A DNA stretch of 16,596 nucleotides from an uncultured Alphaproteobacteria bacterium (GCA_937952245.1 CALFYS010000071.1:1-16596), one strand, 5' to 3'; shown: positions 1 through 6,979, numbered from the stretch's first letter. Notes: generated from the letters alone by a model not told the origin. Made by a program: numbers and translations.

Positions 1-450
1 CCATCATCTGGCATCACCACCCATGGGGTGATCATTATCCTATCCTTGTTGGCTTTGGCGGGCGGCTCACGTTTATTTGTTGAAGGCGCGGTTGATCTCA
101 GCCGCCTGTTGGGCGTCTCCGAAGCGGTGATTGGCTTAACCGTGGTGGCGGTGGGGACAGCCGCCCCTGAACTCGTCACCGTGGCGATTGCCGCTTGGCA
201 AAAGCAAACCGATGTTGTGGTGGGCAATGTGCTGGGCAGCAATATCTTTAACCTTCTCGCCATTGGCGGGGTGGCGGCGATGATCACGCCGATTGCCGTG
301 GATGATCATTTCATTGAGGTTGATTTGCCGCTTCTGGCCTTGATCAGCATGGCGCTGGTGGTGCTGGCCTTAATCTTGCCGCGGATTGGTCGGCGGAGCG
401 GCGTGGTTCTGTTGGCGGGATACGCCGCTTACACCGCCCTATTATTTTAG
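1..450 (+). CDS. Ca2+/cation antiporter (CaCA family, YrbG-like), C-terminal half, cut by window edge
   Basis: Inner-membrane Na+/Ca2+ exchanger-type antiporter of the CaCA superfamily, 149 codons of the C-terminal half. The frame is open back to base 1, so the GTG at 28 is not the start; the true start is upstream of the window. The visible part holds the second alpha-repeat: GTAAPELVTV (residues 52-61 of the fragment) and, after a short loop, GNVLGSNIFN (75-84). These are the ion-binding alpha-repeat motifs of the family, with the key Glu in PEL present. The usual form is GTSLPEL; here it is GTAAPEL. At least four hydrophobic stretches follow each other (about 10-22, 42-66, 76-98, 108-127), and the chain ends in a short hydrophobic segment (134-149) at a TAG stop. 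Family is clear; the transported ion (Ca2+ or another cation) cannot be told from this half. Confidence 0.9.
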   Translation, partial: PSSGITTHGVIIILSLLALAGGSRLFVEGAVDLSRLLGVSEAVIGLTVVAVGTAAPELVTVAIAAWQKQTDVVVGNVLGSNIFNLLAIGGVAAMITPIAVDDHFIEVDLPLLALISMALVVLALILPRIGRRSGVVLLAGYAAYTALLF

Positions 451-575
451 GGGTGATTTTAACCGATTTCATTTAGCGCATAATAGAGGCGGCTGGCTCT
501 GGATTTTTGCCCCGCGCCGCGCTAGATTATAATTATTCCAATTTAACCACCTGAGTTCAAATTTGAGGATTTGCC
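451..575 (+). promoter_or_regulatory. Intergenic region with probable yaaA promoter
   Basis: A perfect TATAAT -10 box lies at 528-533. The -35 is less certain: TTGCCC at 507-512 gives a short 15-base spacer, TTTTGC at 505-510 gives 17. Transcription would begin near 540, leaving a leader of about 36 bases. A 10-bp perfect palindrome (TCAAATTTGA, 557-566) overlaps the upstream edge of the ribosome binding site GAGG (565-568). No clear terminator for the upstream antiporter gene is seen. I did not find a convincing OxyR site, although yaaA is an OxyR-regulated gene in E. coli. Confidence 0.45.
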
Positions 576-1349
576 ATGCTTGTTGTCATTTCTCCTGCCA
601 AGAAAATTGATATGTCGGCTGTTGATCTGCCGCCGTCATTATCGCTGACAACCCCTGATTTTACCGCTGACGCTCGCCATTTGGCGCAATCCGCTGGCGC
701 GTTGGAGGTGGACGGGTTGATGAAACTCATGGGCATTTCTGAAAATCTGGCGGCGTTGAATATGGATCGGTTCAGCCATTTTGGCGCGCAGGAAACCAAA
801 GCCGCGGTCTTGGCCTTTGCGGGGGATACCTATCAAGGATTGGACGCGGGCAGTTTGGATGAACCGGAATTGGCTTGGGCGCAGAACCATTTGCGGATTC
901 TCTCCGGCCTTTATGGTGTGTTGCGGCCGTTGGATGAAATGGAACCGTATCGCCTTGAAATGGGCAGCCGTTTGAAAACTGATCGTGGTGCCAATCTCTA
1001 TGCGTATTGGGGCGCGCGTCTGGCCGATGCGCTCAACCAACAAGGCCAAGCCATTGGCGCGGAAGCCTTGGTGAATTGCGCTTCCCAAGAATATTTTGGC
1101 GCGGTTGACCAATCCGCCCTTAACCTGCCGGTGATCACCCCTGTCTTTAAAGACCGGAAAGCCGGTAAAGCCCGGATTGTCAGTTTCTATGCCAAGAAAG
1201 CCCGTGGGGCGATGGCGCGGTATATCATCCAGCATCAGGTGAAATCCGCCGATGATCTGAAAGGGTTTAATACCGGCGGTTATGCTTATCAGGCGGAAGA
1301 ATCCGATGCCGCCACCATGGTCTTTACCCGCGATGACCCCAAGGCTTAA
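576..1349 (+). CDS. yaaA: Peroxide stress protein YaaA (DUF328/UPF0246)
   Basis: Cytosolic protein of the YaaA/UPF0246 family. In E. coli YaaA is induced by H2O2 and lowers free intracellular iron, limiting Fenton damage; it also binds DNA. The 257-residue length is normal for the family and the protein aligns end to end: ISPAKKID at 5-12 at the N-terminus, LRILSGLYGVLRPLD (106-120), PYRLEMG (124-130), SFYAKKARG (203-211) and FNTGGY (231-236), all family hallmarks. The ATG at 576 has GAGG at 565-568, seven bases upstream, and the family N-terminus (M-L-x-x-I-S-P-A-K) begins exactly there. It is a single gene, facing the otn operon; the stop codon lies inside a short tandem repeat. Identity is firm; that it protects against peroxide here is inferred from the family. 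Confidence 0.95.
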   Translation: MLVVISPAKKIDMSAVDLPPSLSLTTPDFTADARHLAQSAGALEVDGLMKLMGISENLAALNMDRFSHFGAQETKAAVLAFAGDTYQGLDAGSLDEPELAWAQNHLRILSGLYGVLRPLDEMEPYRLEMGSRLKTDRGANLYAYWGARLADALNQQGQAIGAEALVNCASQEYFGAVDQSALNLPVITPVFKDRKAGKARIVSFYAKKARGAMARYIIQHQVKSADDLKGFNTGGYAYQAEESDAATMVFTRDDPKA

Positions 1350-1383
1350 AGCCTCAGGCTTACAGCATCAGGCTTAAAGCTTA
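1342..1383. repeat. Three tandem copies of a 14-bp unit between convergent genes
   Basis: Units are AGGCTTAAAGCCTC (1342-1355), AGGCTTACAGCATC (1356-1369) and AGGCTTAAAGCTTA (1370-1383). Units 2 and 3 each differ from unit 1 at two positions. The array begins in the last codon of yaaA, includes its TAA stop, and ends three bases before the otnI stop codon. AGGCTT and AAGCCT within unit 1 are complementary, so short hairpins are possible, but the loops are too tight and there is no T-run, so I do not call it a terminator. Confidence 0.8.
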
Positions 1384-1386
1384 AAC

Positions 1387-2148
1387 TTATCGCTGAAAAG
1401 TTTTGAGCCAATCCAAACTGTCTTTTGTCTGGCCACGGGGTTTATATTCCGCCCCCAAGGGTTGGCTATAGCCTAAATCCTGAATGGTTTGAAACACCGC
1501 GCGGTAATCCAACACGCCTTCATCGGGCGGCCCGCGATCAGGCACGCTGGCAAATTGGATATGGGCAATCTGGTCAATATGGGCTTTCAGCAAGCTGATC
1601 ACATCCCCGCCCATCTTACCCACATGATAACAATCGAACATCAATTTCAGATTGCTGGCCGCAACGGTGTTGATCATCACGTCTGCATCAGCAACCGAAG
1701 ACAAAGCGTAATCCGGCAGATCAATAGTGTTGATTGGCTCAATCATAAAGATCAGATCAGGGGCTTGCGCCGTCGCGTATCGCAGGTTTTCAATCATCAC
1801 CTCATGGGATCGGGGATCACGGCAATTGCCCGCCATCACGTGAACACGGCGGCAAGAGATGGCCCGGGCATAATCAATCGCTTGGTCGATGGCGGCGCGG
1901 GCTTCGGTGATGCGCTGGGGCAGGGCGGAAAGCCCAAATTCACCTTTTTCCGCATCGCCGCGATGGGTGTTGAGCCCTAGCATCGTCAGCCCGGTGGCCG
2001 TTAACGCTGATGCAATCGCATCACTGGAATAATCATAAGGCCAATGGCATTCAACAGCATCAAACCCCGCGTCATGGGCGGCGTGGATGGCATCGGGCAG
2101 GGCGTATTCTGTAAACAATAACCCCAGATTGGCGGAAAATCTGATCAA
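1387..2148 (-). CDS. otnI: 2-oxo-tetronate isomerase (hydroxypyruvate isomerase family)
   Basis: TIM-barrel isomerase of the Hyi/OtnI family. OtnI interconverts 2-oxo-tetronate and 3-oxo-tetronate, supplying the substrate of OtnK. Seen: N-terminal IRFSANLGLLFTE typical of the family, the metal-binding Glu in MIEPIN (Glu140, numbered from the TTG at 2157), DCYH (Asp175/His178), HIQFAS (199-204) and C-terminal GAEYKP (Glu237). No ATG is available. Two TTG starts are possible, at 2157 and 2148. I prefer 2148: it overlaps the otnC stop as TTGA, has GGGA and GGA upstream, and puts Ile-Arg-Phe-Ser-Ala-Asn at the N-terminus as in homologues; the 2157 TTG has no spaced ribosome binding site. Last gene of the minus-strand operon. 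Hyi itself (hydroxypyruvate) is the alternative, but the otnK and otnC neighbours favour OtnI. Confidence 0.88.
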   Translation of the reverse strand: MIRFSANLGLLFTEYALPDAIHAAHDAGFDAVECHWPYDYSSDAIASALTATGLTMLGLNTHRGDAEKGEFGLSALPQRITEARAAIDQAIDYARAISCRRVHVMAGNCRDPRSHEVMIENLRYATAQAPDLIFMIEPINTIDLPDYALSSVADADVMINTVAASNLKLMFDCYHVGKMGGDVISLLKAHIDQIAHIQFASVPDRGPPDEGVLDYRAVFQTIQDLGYSQPLGAEYKPRGQTKDSLDWLKTFQR

Positions 2149-2792
2149 GTTTCCCAATCCACGTTGAATTTATCGACCACGGCTTTCACTTCCGCTTCGG
2201 TCAACATTTGCGGGGAAAGACCGCGGGTCAGCATGGCCAAACGGGCGGTGTCTTCCAATTCTTCGATGGCGTTGCACGCCGCTTCAATATCTTTGCCCGC
2301 AACCACCGGGCCATGGTTGGCCAGCATCACCGCGGAACGTTTGCCCGCTAAACCGCGTACCGCCTCGCCCATGGCGGGGTCACCCGGCAGAAAGAACGGC
2401 AGTAATTTCACCTTTCCCAATTTCATGATGCCATAGGGCGTTAAGGGCGGCAGGAAATGATCAGGGTCAATATCAGGCATCATGGATAACGCCACGGCAT
2501 GACAAGAATGCAAATGCACCACCGCCCCCGCCGTTGATCGTGTGTCATAAAAGGCGCTGTGCAGTGGCATTTCTTTGGTGGGGGCATCGCCATCAATATG
2601 CTGGCCATTGGCATCAAATCGGCTGAGCCGAGCGGGATCAAGGCGGCCAAATGACGTGCCAGTGGGGGAGACCAAAAGGCCGCCATCGTCGGTGCGGGCT
2701 GAAATATTGCCTGTACTGCCGCCCGTCAACCCACGGTCAAACATGGATTTTGCCAATAAACAGATTGTTTCGCGCAATTGGCTTTCGGTCAT
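2145..2792 (-). CDS. otnC: 3-oxo-tetronate 4-phosphate decarboxylase (class II aldolase/adducin family)
   Basis: Zinc-dependent class II aldolase-like enzyme that, in the otn pathway, decarboxylates 3-oxo-tetronate 4-phosphate to dihydroxyacetone phosphate and CO2. The 215-residue length is typical. Motifs: GGSTGNIS (24-31) and SPTG (42-45) for phosphate binding, KEMPLH (73-78) with the likely catalytic Glu74, HLHS (93-96) giving two zinc His, and NHGP (159-162) giving the third, His160. The ATG at 2792 has GGA seven bases upstream (ataGGAtagcaaaATG) and lies nine bases after the otnK stop. It overlaps otnI at its 3' end. L-fuculose-phosphate or ribulose-phosphate aldolases share these motifs, but adjacency to otnK and otnI makes OtnC the best call. 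Whether the four-carbon substrate comes from L-threonate, D-threonate or D-erythronate cannot be read from this gene. Confidence 0.9.
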   Translation of the reverse strand: MTESQLRETICLLAKSMFDRGLTGGSTGNISARTDDGGLLVSPTGTSFGRLDPARLSRFDANGQHIDGDAPTKEMPLHSAFYDTRSTAGAVVHLHSCHAVALSMMPDIDPDHFLPPLTPYGIMKLGKVKLLPFFLPGDPAMGEAVRGLAGKRSAVMLANHGPVVAGKDIEAACNAIEELEDTARLAMLTRGLSPQMLTEAEVKAVVDKFNVDWET

Positions 2793-2801
2793 TTTGCTAT
2801 C

Positions 2802-4058
2802 CTATGCCATCTGAAGGGCGTCGCTGAAAAAATCATCCTGACCAAAATTGCCAGATTTCATCGCCAGTTGGAAGGGCTGGTCTTGTTTTTCAGCAAAAAC
2901 CCACGGCACGCCCGGGGTAATCTCACGGCCAATGGTGACGGCTGTAATCCCCAAGGCTTGTGCCACCGCCCCTGATGTTTCGCCGCCAGCCACCACAAAA
3001 CGCCGATACCCAAGCTCAAAGGCCAGTTGCGCCAGCCTTGCCATGGCATCCTCAATCATCGCGCCGGATTGACTGACGCCGAATTGATCCTGAATGTCTT
3101 TGATCTGCTCAGGTTCCGCCGTGGCATAGACCATGGGTGTGCTGGATAAATCTTGGGATTTCAACCAAGCGACCGCATCATCAATGCCGCCATTCACCAA
3201 GGCTTGTGGTGACAATTGATAAGAGGGGTGACCTGTTTTAAACGCCGCCACTTGCCGCCGTGTCATGGCGGAACAACTGCCGGACAGAACAATGGCGGCA
3301 TCTTCTGTGTTAGGTAAAGCCATTTTGGGGGCATCTTCGGTCAAAAGGCCTTGGGCTTTATAAAGATCAGGCAATGGCATGGCCAAGGCTGAACCGCCGG
3401 TGATTAACGGCATATCAATTGTAGCTTCCGCGATGGTATCAAGGTCTTGATCAGCCACGGCATCAACAATGACATGGGCAATACCTTCATCGCTCAGTTG
3501 GTCTAATCGGTGCCGCAATGCCTCCACCCCTTTGGCAACGGTCAAGCGATTGGCCAGCCCCACAGGTGATGAAACTTGCGGGGTTAACAGCCGCATCAAA
3601 TTGCTATCCCGCATCGGCGTAAGCGGATGATCCTTCATGGGGCTTTCGTGCAATAATTCGTCCCCCACAAATAAATTGCCCATGTAAATCGACCGGCCAT
3701 TTTCAGGAAAGGCAGGGCAATAAATCGTTTGCGCGGTGTTCAATGATGCCATCAACGCTTCCGCGACGGGCCCGATATTGCCTTCAGCGGTGCTGTCAAA
3801 AGTTGAGCAATATTTCCAGTAAAACCGCTTCGCCCCGGCTTGTTGCAGCCAATCCAAAGCCGCCAGACATTCAAGGGTTGCATCTTCAACAGGGCTGGTG
3901 CGGCATTTCAGGGCAATGACTTCAAAAGGGGCGGTGTTTTGTGGCGGCGTTTCTGGCACGCCCAACCGTAAGGAGACTTGAACACCGCTCCGCGCCAATA
4001 AGCCTGCCAGATCACTCGCGCCTGTAAAGTCATCCGCGATGCAGCCTAGAATTGTCAT
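2802..4058 (-). CDS. otnK: 3-oxo-tetronate kinase (four-carbon acid sugar kinase, DUF1537)
   Basis: ATP-dependent kinase that phosphorylates 3-oxo-tetronate at O4, the step before OtnC. 418 residues, full family length. N-terminal sugar-acid domain: IADDFTGASD (7-16), KYCSTFDSTAEGNIGP (82-97), CPAFPENGRSIYMGNLFVGD (114-133), then ESPMKDHPLTPMRDSNL (138-154) and GGSAL (221-225). C-terminal nucleotide-binding domain: LSGSCS (258-263), GGETSGAV (358-365) and KSGNFG (401-406). The SP(M)KxHPLTPMxDSNL segment is the signature of the OtnK branch, as distinct from DtnK/LtnK-type and other DUF1537 kinases. The ATG at 4058 overlaps the TGA of the MBL gene (ATGA), so the two are probably translationally coupled; otnC follows after nine bases. 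Kinase identity is firm; the pathway assignment rests on this branch plus the two neighbours. Confidence 0.93.
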   Translation of the reverse strand: MTILGCIADDFTGASDLAGLLARSGVQVSLRLGVPETPPQNTAPFEVIALKCRTSPVEDATLECLAALDWLQQAGAKRFYWKYCSTFDSTAEGNIGPVAEALMASLNTAQTIYCPAFPENGRSIYMGNLFVGDELLHESPMKDHPLTPMRDSNLMRLLTPQVSSPVGLANRLTVAKGVEALRHRLDQLSDEGIAHVIVDAVADQDLDTIAEATIDMPLITGGSALAMPLPDLYKAQGLLTEDAPKMALPNTEDAAIVLSGSCSAMTRRQVAAFKTGHPSYQLSPQALVNGGIDDAVAWLKSQDLSSTPMVYATAEPEQIKDIQDQFGVSQSGAMIEDAMARLAQLAFELGYRRFVVAGGETSGAVAQALGITAVTIGREITPGVPWVFAEKQDQPFQLAMKSGNFGQDDFFSDALQMA

Positions 4059-5077
4059 GATGATGTCTTTCTTGTGAACCGGTCCGGCGCGCCATCTTGC
4101 CGTTCCATTTCCGCCTCACCACGGCTAACAAGGTGGATCAGATGGGCGCGGGCTTCCCCTGATGCGAAATAGAGCGAATGAGGGTCAAATTTGCGGCCAA
4201 ATAACACCGCCATGGCATCATTGGTGGTCATGGGGGATTTGTCCAAAGCATCCCGCAACAGCCCCAATCGTTCATGGTGATGATCAATCAGGCTCGCCGC
4301 CCTGACGCCGCCATGGCTGAACGGCCAATCATGCCCGGGGAAGACCTGAACATCATCGGGCAGGTGTTTAACATCTTCAAGATAGGTGAAATATTGCGCC
4401 AACCGATCATGGTCAATATTGCTGATGTCGGCTGAAATATTGGGGGAAATCCGCGGCAGAAGGAAATCAATCGCGATGTAAAGCCCGCGCTCATGATCCA
4501 TGAACGACATATGGTCATGGGAATGCCCTTGATCACAGCGGATATGCCATGTGCCATGGCGAGAGGTGATGGTATCCCCCGCGCCAATGATTTGAAATTC
4601 AGGCAAAGCGGGGACCATTTGGCGAAACCGACTGCCGCCATGGCGGACAAGATCAATTTCATCTTCTGGCAGGCCATAACTTGTATAGGCATCCGCCATG
4701 ATGGCTGAAAATTCATCTTCCGGCAGGTTAAACAGCCAGTTGGTCTGTTGCAATTCCCCTTGGCTGGTAAAGACAGGGGCGTTTGTTTGGTCTTGCAGCC
4801 ATGCCGCGCTGCCAAGGTGATCAACGTGATGGTGGCTGATGATGATTTTCGCCACAGGCTGATGCGCCAAAGGGCCAGAAAGCAACAATTCCCATTGATC
4901 GCGGGTGGGCTGATCCCCCAATCCCGCGTCAATTAAAACCCATCCTTCGGGCGTATCCATCATGTAAAGATTGATGTGATTCAACCGAAAGGGCAGGGCA
5001 AACTGCGCCCATAATAAATCATCGGCCAATCGTGTGCATTGGCCTTTTTCGGGAATGGCAAAATCAAGAGGTTTCAT
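4055..5077 (-). CDS. MBL-fold metallo-hydrolase (LACTB2/GloB-like) heading the otn operon
   Basis: Metallo-beta-lactamase-fold hydrolase, predicted cytosolic (no signal peptide). Metal site residues, numbered from Met at 5077: HxHxDH at 82-87 (His82, His84, Asp86, His87), His185 in GHSHDH, Asp204 in AIDFLLPR and His249 in PGHDW. All ligands for a two-metal centre are present. The C-terminal part (about 260-322) looks like the winged-helix extension of LACTB2-like proteins. The frame is open to 5158, but ATG 5077 (340 residues) is the better start: it has AAAGGG about six bases upstream, and the N-terminal extension would fill the divergent promoter region. The 3' end overlaps otnK by four bases, so it is clearly an operon partner. 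Substrate unknown. Hydrolysis of a lactone or (thio)ester precursor of a tetronate is an inference from position only; a general glyoxalase-II or RNase-like role is possible. Confidence 0.88.
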   Translation of the reverse strand: MKPLDFAIPEKGQCTRLADDLLWAQFALPFRLNHINLYMMDTPEGWVLIDAGLGDQPTRDQWELLLSGPLAHQPVAKIIISHHHVDHLGSAAWLQDQTNAPVFTSQGELQQTNWLFNLPEDEFSAIMADAYTSYGLPEDEIDLVRHGGSRFRQMVPALPEFQIIGAGDTITSRHGTWHIRCDQGHSHDHMSFMDHERGLYIAIDFLLPRISPNISADISNIDHDRLAQYFTYLEDVKHLPDDVQVFPGHDWPFSHGGVRAASLIDHHHERLGLLRDALDKSPMTTNDAMAVLFGRKFDPHSLYFASGEARAHLIHLVSRGEAEMERQDGAPDRFTRKTSS

Positions 5078-5218
5078 GGCAGGCCCTTTCACGCATAAAT
5101 CTAGCCCAAGCCTTGGCCAATTGCCATTTGAAATCTTCTTAAAACAAGTTTTGCGCAAATCATGCTTGCCGCTCGGCTTTATTCAAGAGATGATCAATCA
5201 CGAATAAAGGAGATGGCA
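5078..5218. promoter_or_regulatory. Divergent intergenic region with dyads, between the MBL-otn operon and the proline-racemase-like gene
   Basis: 141 bases must hold promoters for both directions. Dyads seen: CCAAG-C-CTTGG (5106-5116), AAAAC-AA-GTTTT (5141-5152) and the perfect 10-bp palindrome TTTGCGCAAA (5150-5159), the last two overlapping. They are plausible operators for a shared regulator, but no regulator gene is in the window. I could not pick a convincing -35/-10 pair on either strand. AAAGGAG at 5206-5212 is the ribosome binding site of the + strand gene. Confidence 0.4.
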
Positions 5219-6253
5219 ATGCGTTGGCAAAAAACAGTGACCATGGTTGAAGCCCATGCCGAAGGTGAAATCGGCCGCATTGTCACGGGCGGTATCGGTA
5301 AATTGCCCGGCGATAGCATCCTTGAAACGTTAAACTGGCTGAACAAAGACGGTCAGTCTTTGCGGCATTTTCTGGTGAATGAACCCAGAGGCTTTGCCCA
5401 GATGAGCACGTGTTTGCTGTTGCCGCCAAAAGACCCAAAGGCCGATGCCGCTTTTGTTATCATGCAAGGGGATACAACCCACGCCATGTCAGGTTCAAAC
5501 ACCATTTGCCTGACAACGGTGTTGCTGGAAACAGGGCAAATCCCCATGCAAGACCCGAAAACATCACTGGTGATCGAAACCGCCTCTGGTCTTGTTGATG
5601 TGGAGGCGCAATGCCATGAGGGCAAATGCCAATCGGTAAGCCTCAGGCTTTCGGATTGCTATGCCGATAAGCTGGATCAAACCGTCATGGTCGAAGGCTA
5701 TGGCGAGGTGACGGTTGATATTGCCTTTGGCGGTATTTTTTACGCTTTGGTTGATGCCCGCCAGCTGGGGCTTGAGATCAAGCCTGAAACATCGCGGCAA
5801 TTGGTGGCGGCGGGCAGTGCCATCCACCGCGCGGTCAATGCCCAGCTGGAGATTAAACATCCTGAATTTAAAGGCATTGAAGGCATTTCCTATGTCATGT
5901 TCACCGGCTTTAATGACCAAGGCGAGATGCAAGGGGCGACCATCATGCCCCCCGGCCGGGTTGACCGTTCGCCTTGCGGAACAGGGAATTCAGCACGGCT
6001 GGCGGTGATGGCCGCCCGAGGCGAAGCGAAAACAGGTGATGCCTTTGTCGCGCGATCCATTATCAACTCTCGTTTTGATGTCAGTATCGTGGATATGAAA
6101 GAGCGTGATGGCCACCCTTTGATCACCCCGCAAATCACGGGCAGGGGATGGGTGCATGGTATCCATCAGATTGGTGTTGACCCTGATGATCCATACCCCA
6201 CCGGATTTACCCTCAGCGATTGTTGGGGGGAAGCGCTTGATCTATTGGATTAG
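5219..6253 (+). CDS. Proline racemase superfamily protein (hydroxyproline epimerase / 3-hydroxyproline dehydratase-like), Ser/Cys type
   Basis: Pyridoxal-independent racemase/epimerase/dehydratase fold, 344 residues, full length. Proline racemases and 4-hydroxyproline 2-epimerases use two Cys, in MCGH and in DRSPCGTG. Here the second is intact (DRSPCGTGNSAR, Cys253), but the first motif reads HAMSGSNTIC, with Ser91 in place of Cys and Ser93 in place of His. Ser or Thr at one of the two sites is known in trans-3-hydroxy-L-proline dehydratases and some dual-function members, so epimerase, dehydratase or another activity are all possible. PRGFAQMSTCLLLPPKDP (56-73) and GGIFYALVDA (171-180) support the family. 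ATG 5219 is chosen because AAAGGAG (5206-5212) is six bases away; ATG 5213 touches it. A longer frame to 5162 has no ribosome binding site. A GST gene follows after 35 bases, probably in the same transcript. Confidence 0.85.
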   Translation: MRWQKTVTMVEAHAEGEIGRIVTGGIGKLPGDSILETLNWLNKDGQSLRHFLVNEPRGFAQMSTCLLLPPKDPKADAAFVIMQGDTTHAMSGSNTICLTTVLLETGQIPMQDPKTSLVIETASGLVDVEAQCHEGKCQSVSLRLSDCYADKLDQTVMVEGYGEVTVDIAFGGIFYALVDARQLGLEIKPETSRQLVAAGSAIHRAVNAQLEIKHPEFKGIEGISYVMFTGFNDQGEMQGATIMPPGRVDRSPCGTGNSARLAVMAARGEAKTGDAFVARSIINSRFDVSIVDMKERDGHPLITPQITGRGWVHGIHQIGVDPDDPYPTGFTLSDCWGEALDLLD

Positions 6254-6288
6254 GCTGTTATGGTCAGGAAAACACTGAGGAAAATCAC

Positions 6289-6924
6289 ATGATATTACGT
6301 TCTGCTTTGCCGTCACCTTTTGGCCGTATGGTTAAACTTTCAGCCTATGTTTTGGGGCTTGAAGACCGTTTCACGGTTGAGTTATGCAACACCATGGATG
6401 CTGAAGATTCCATTCGCCAGCAGAATCCATTGGGTAAAATTCCTGCCCTGATCACCGATGACAGCGTGATATATGACAGCCGCGTGATTATGGAATATCT
6501 CGATCTGATGGCCGGCGGCGGTAAGATTATCCCCGCGGGTGGCGATGCTCGTATCGATGTGCTGACACGGACGGCCATGGCTTGCGGTTTGCTGGACGCG
6601 GCCTTGCTGGTGATCTATGAAGGCCGGTTCCGCCCTGAAAATATGCAGGTGGAAAGCTTTGTTGAATACCAGCGTGATAAAATCCGCCGCACCCTTGATT
6701 ATGTTGCGGGGCAAAACCTGAAATACACCAATGGCGCGATGCCTGACGCGGGTGAAATTGGCTTGGCCTGTTGCCTTGATTATCTTGATTTCCGCAAGCA
6801 ATTAAACTGGCGGGATCATGCCCCTGGTCTGGCCGATTGGATGATGGATTTCGCCCAATCCGTGCCGGGGTATCAACAAACACTGCCGCCTGAAATTGAC
6901 CCCGCGCCATGGCGGCAGGTCTAA
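6289..6924 (+). CDS. Glutathione S-transferase family protein
   Basis: Cytosolic GST, 211 residues, typical two-domain length. The N-terminal thioredoxin-like domain (1 to about 75) has SPF (9-11) in the glutathione-site position used by Ser or Cys in bacterial GSTs, NPLGKIPAL (46-54) with the cis-proline Pro52, and DSRVIMEYLD (63-72), the equivalent of the ESxxI glutathione-binding motif. The rest is an all-helical domain with a C-terminal PxxDPAPWRQV-like tail found in many alphaproteobacterial GSTs. Ser9 is the likely activating residue. ATG 6289 has GAGGA at 6277-6281, seven bases upstream. It lies 35 bases after the proline-racemase-like gene with no terminator between them, so it is probably co-transcribed; a functional link between the two is not evident. 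Substrate unknown. Glutathione reductase is encoded 0.7 kb downstream. Confidence 0.9.
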   Translation: MILRSALPSPFGRMVKLSAYVLGLEDRFTVELCNTMDAEDSIRQQNPLGKIPALITDDSVIYDSRVIMEYLDLMAGGGKIIPAGGDARIDVLTRTAMACGLLDAALLVIYEGRFRPENMQVESFVEYQRDKIRRTLDYVAGQNLKYTNGAMPDAGEIGLACCLDYLDFRKQLNWRDHAPGLADWMMDFAQSVPGYQQTLPPEIDPAPWRQV

Positions 6925-6945
6925 TCCCCCTTCATTGATCAATCC

Positions 6946-6977
6946 ATCCTCAATGGCCATGACTGACCATTGAGGAT
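6946..6977. terminator. 11-bp perfect stem-loop after the GST gene (possible terminator)
   Basis: Left arm ATCCTCAATGG (6946-6956), loop of 10 bases, right arm CCATTGAGGAT (6967-6977), no mismatch. No T-run follows at once; the next T-run (seven T, 7013-7019) is 35 bases away. It may end the GST transcript by another mechanism, protect a 3' end, or be a dyad near the next promoter. Confidence 0.5.
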
Positions 6978-6979
6978 AA

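Noticed and set aside
639..1235. 198-codon minus-strand frame inside yaaA
   Set aside because: Antisense shadow of a firmly identified gene; no family motif, no ribosome binding site.
1353..1400. Repeats considered as a CRISPR fragment
   Set aside because: 14-bp units without spacers and no cas gene nearby; simple tandem repeat.
4288..4932. 214-codon minus-strand frame inside the MBL gene
   Set aside because: Same-strand out-of-frame shadow of the MBL gene, rich in Met, Trp and Cys, with no motif.
5078..5158. N-terminal extension of the MBL protein to 5158
   Set aside because: No ribosome binding site at 5158, a basic unconserved-looking sequence, and it would cover the divergent promoter region; ATG 5077 has AAAGGG.
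5162..5218. Start of the racemase-like gene at 5162
   Set aside because: The extra residues precede the family N-terminus and lack a ribosome binding site; AAAGGAG fits ATG 5219.
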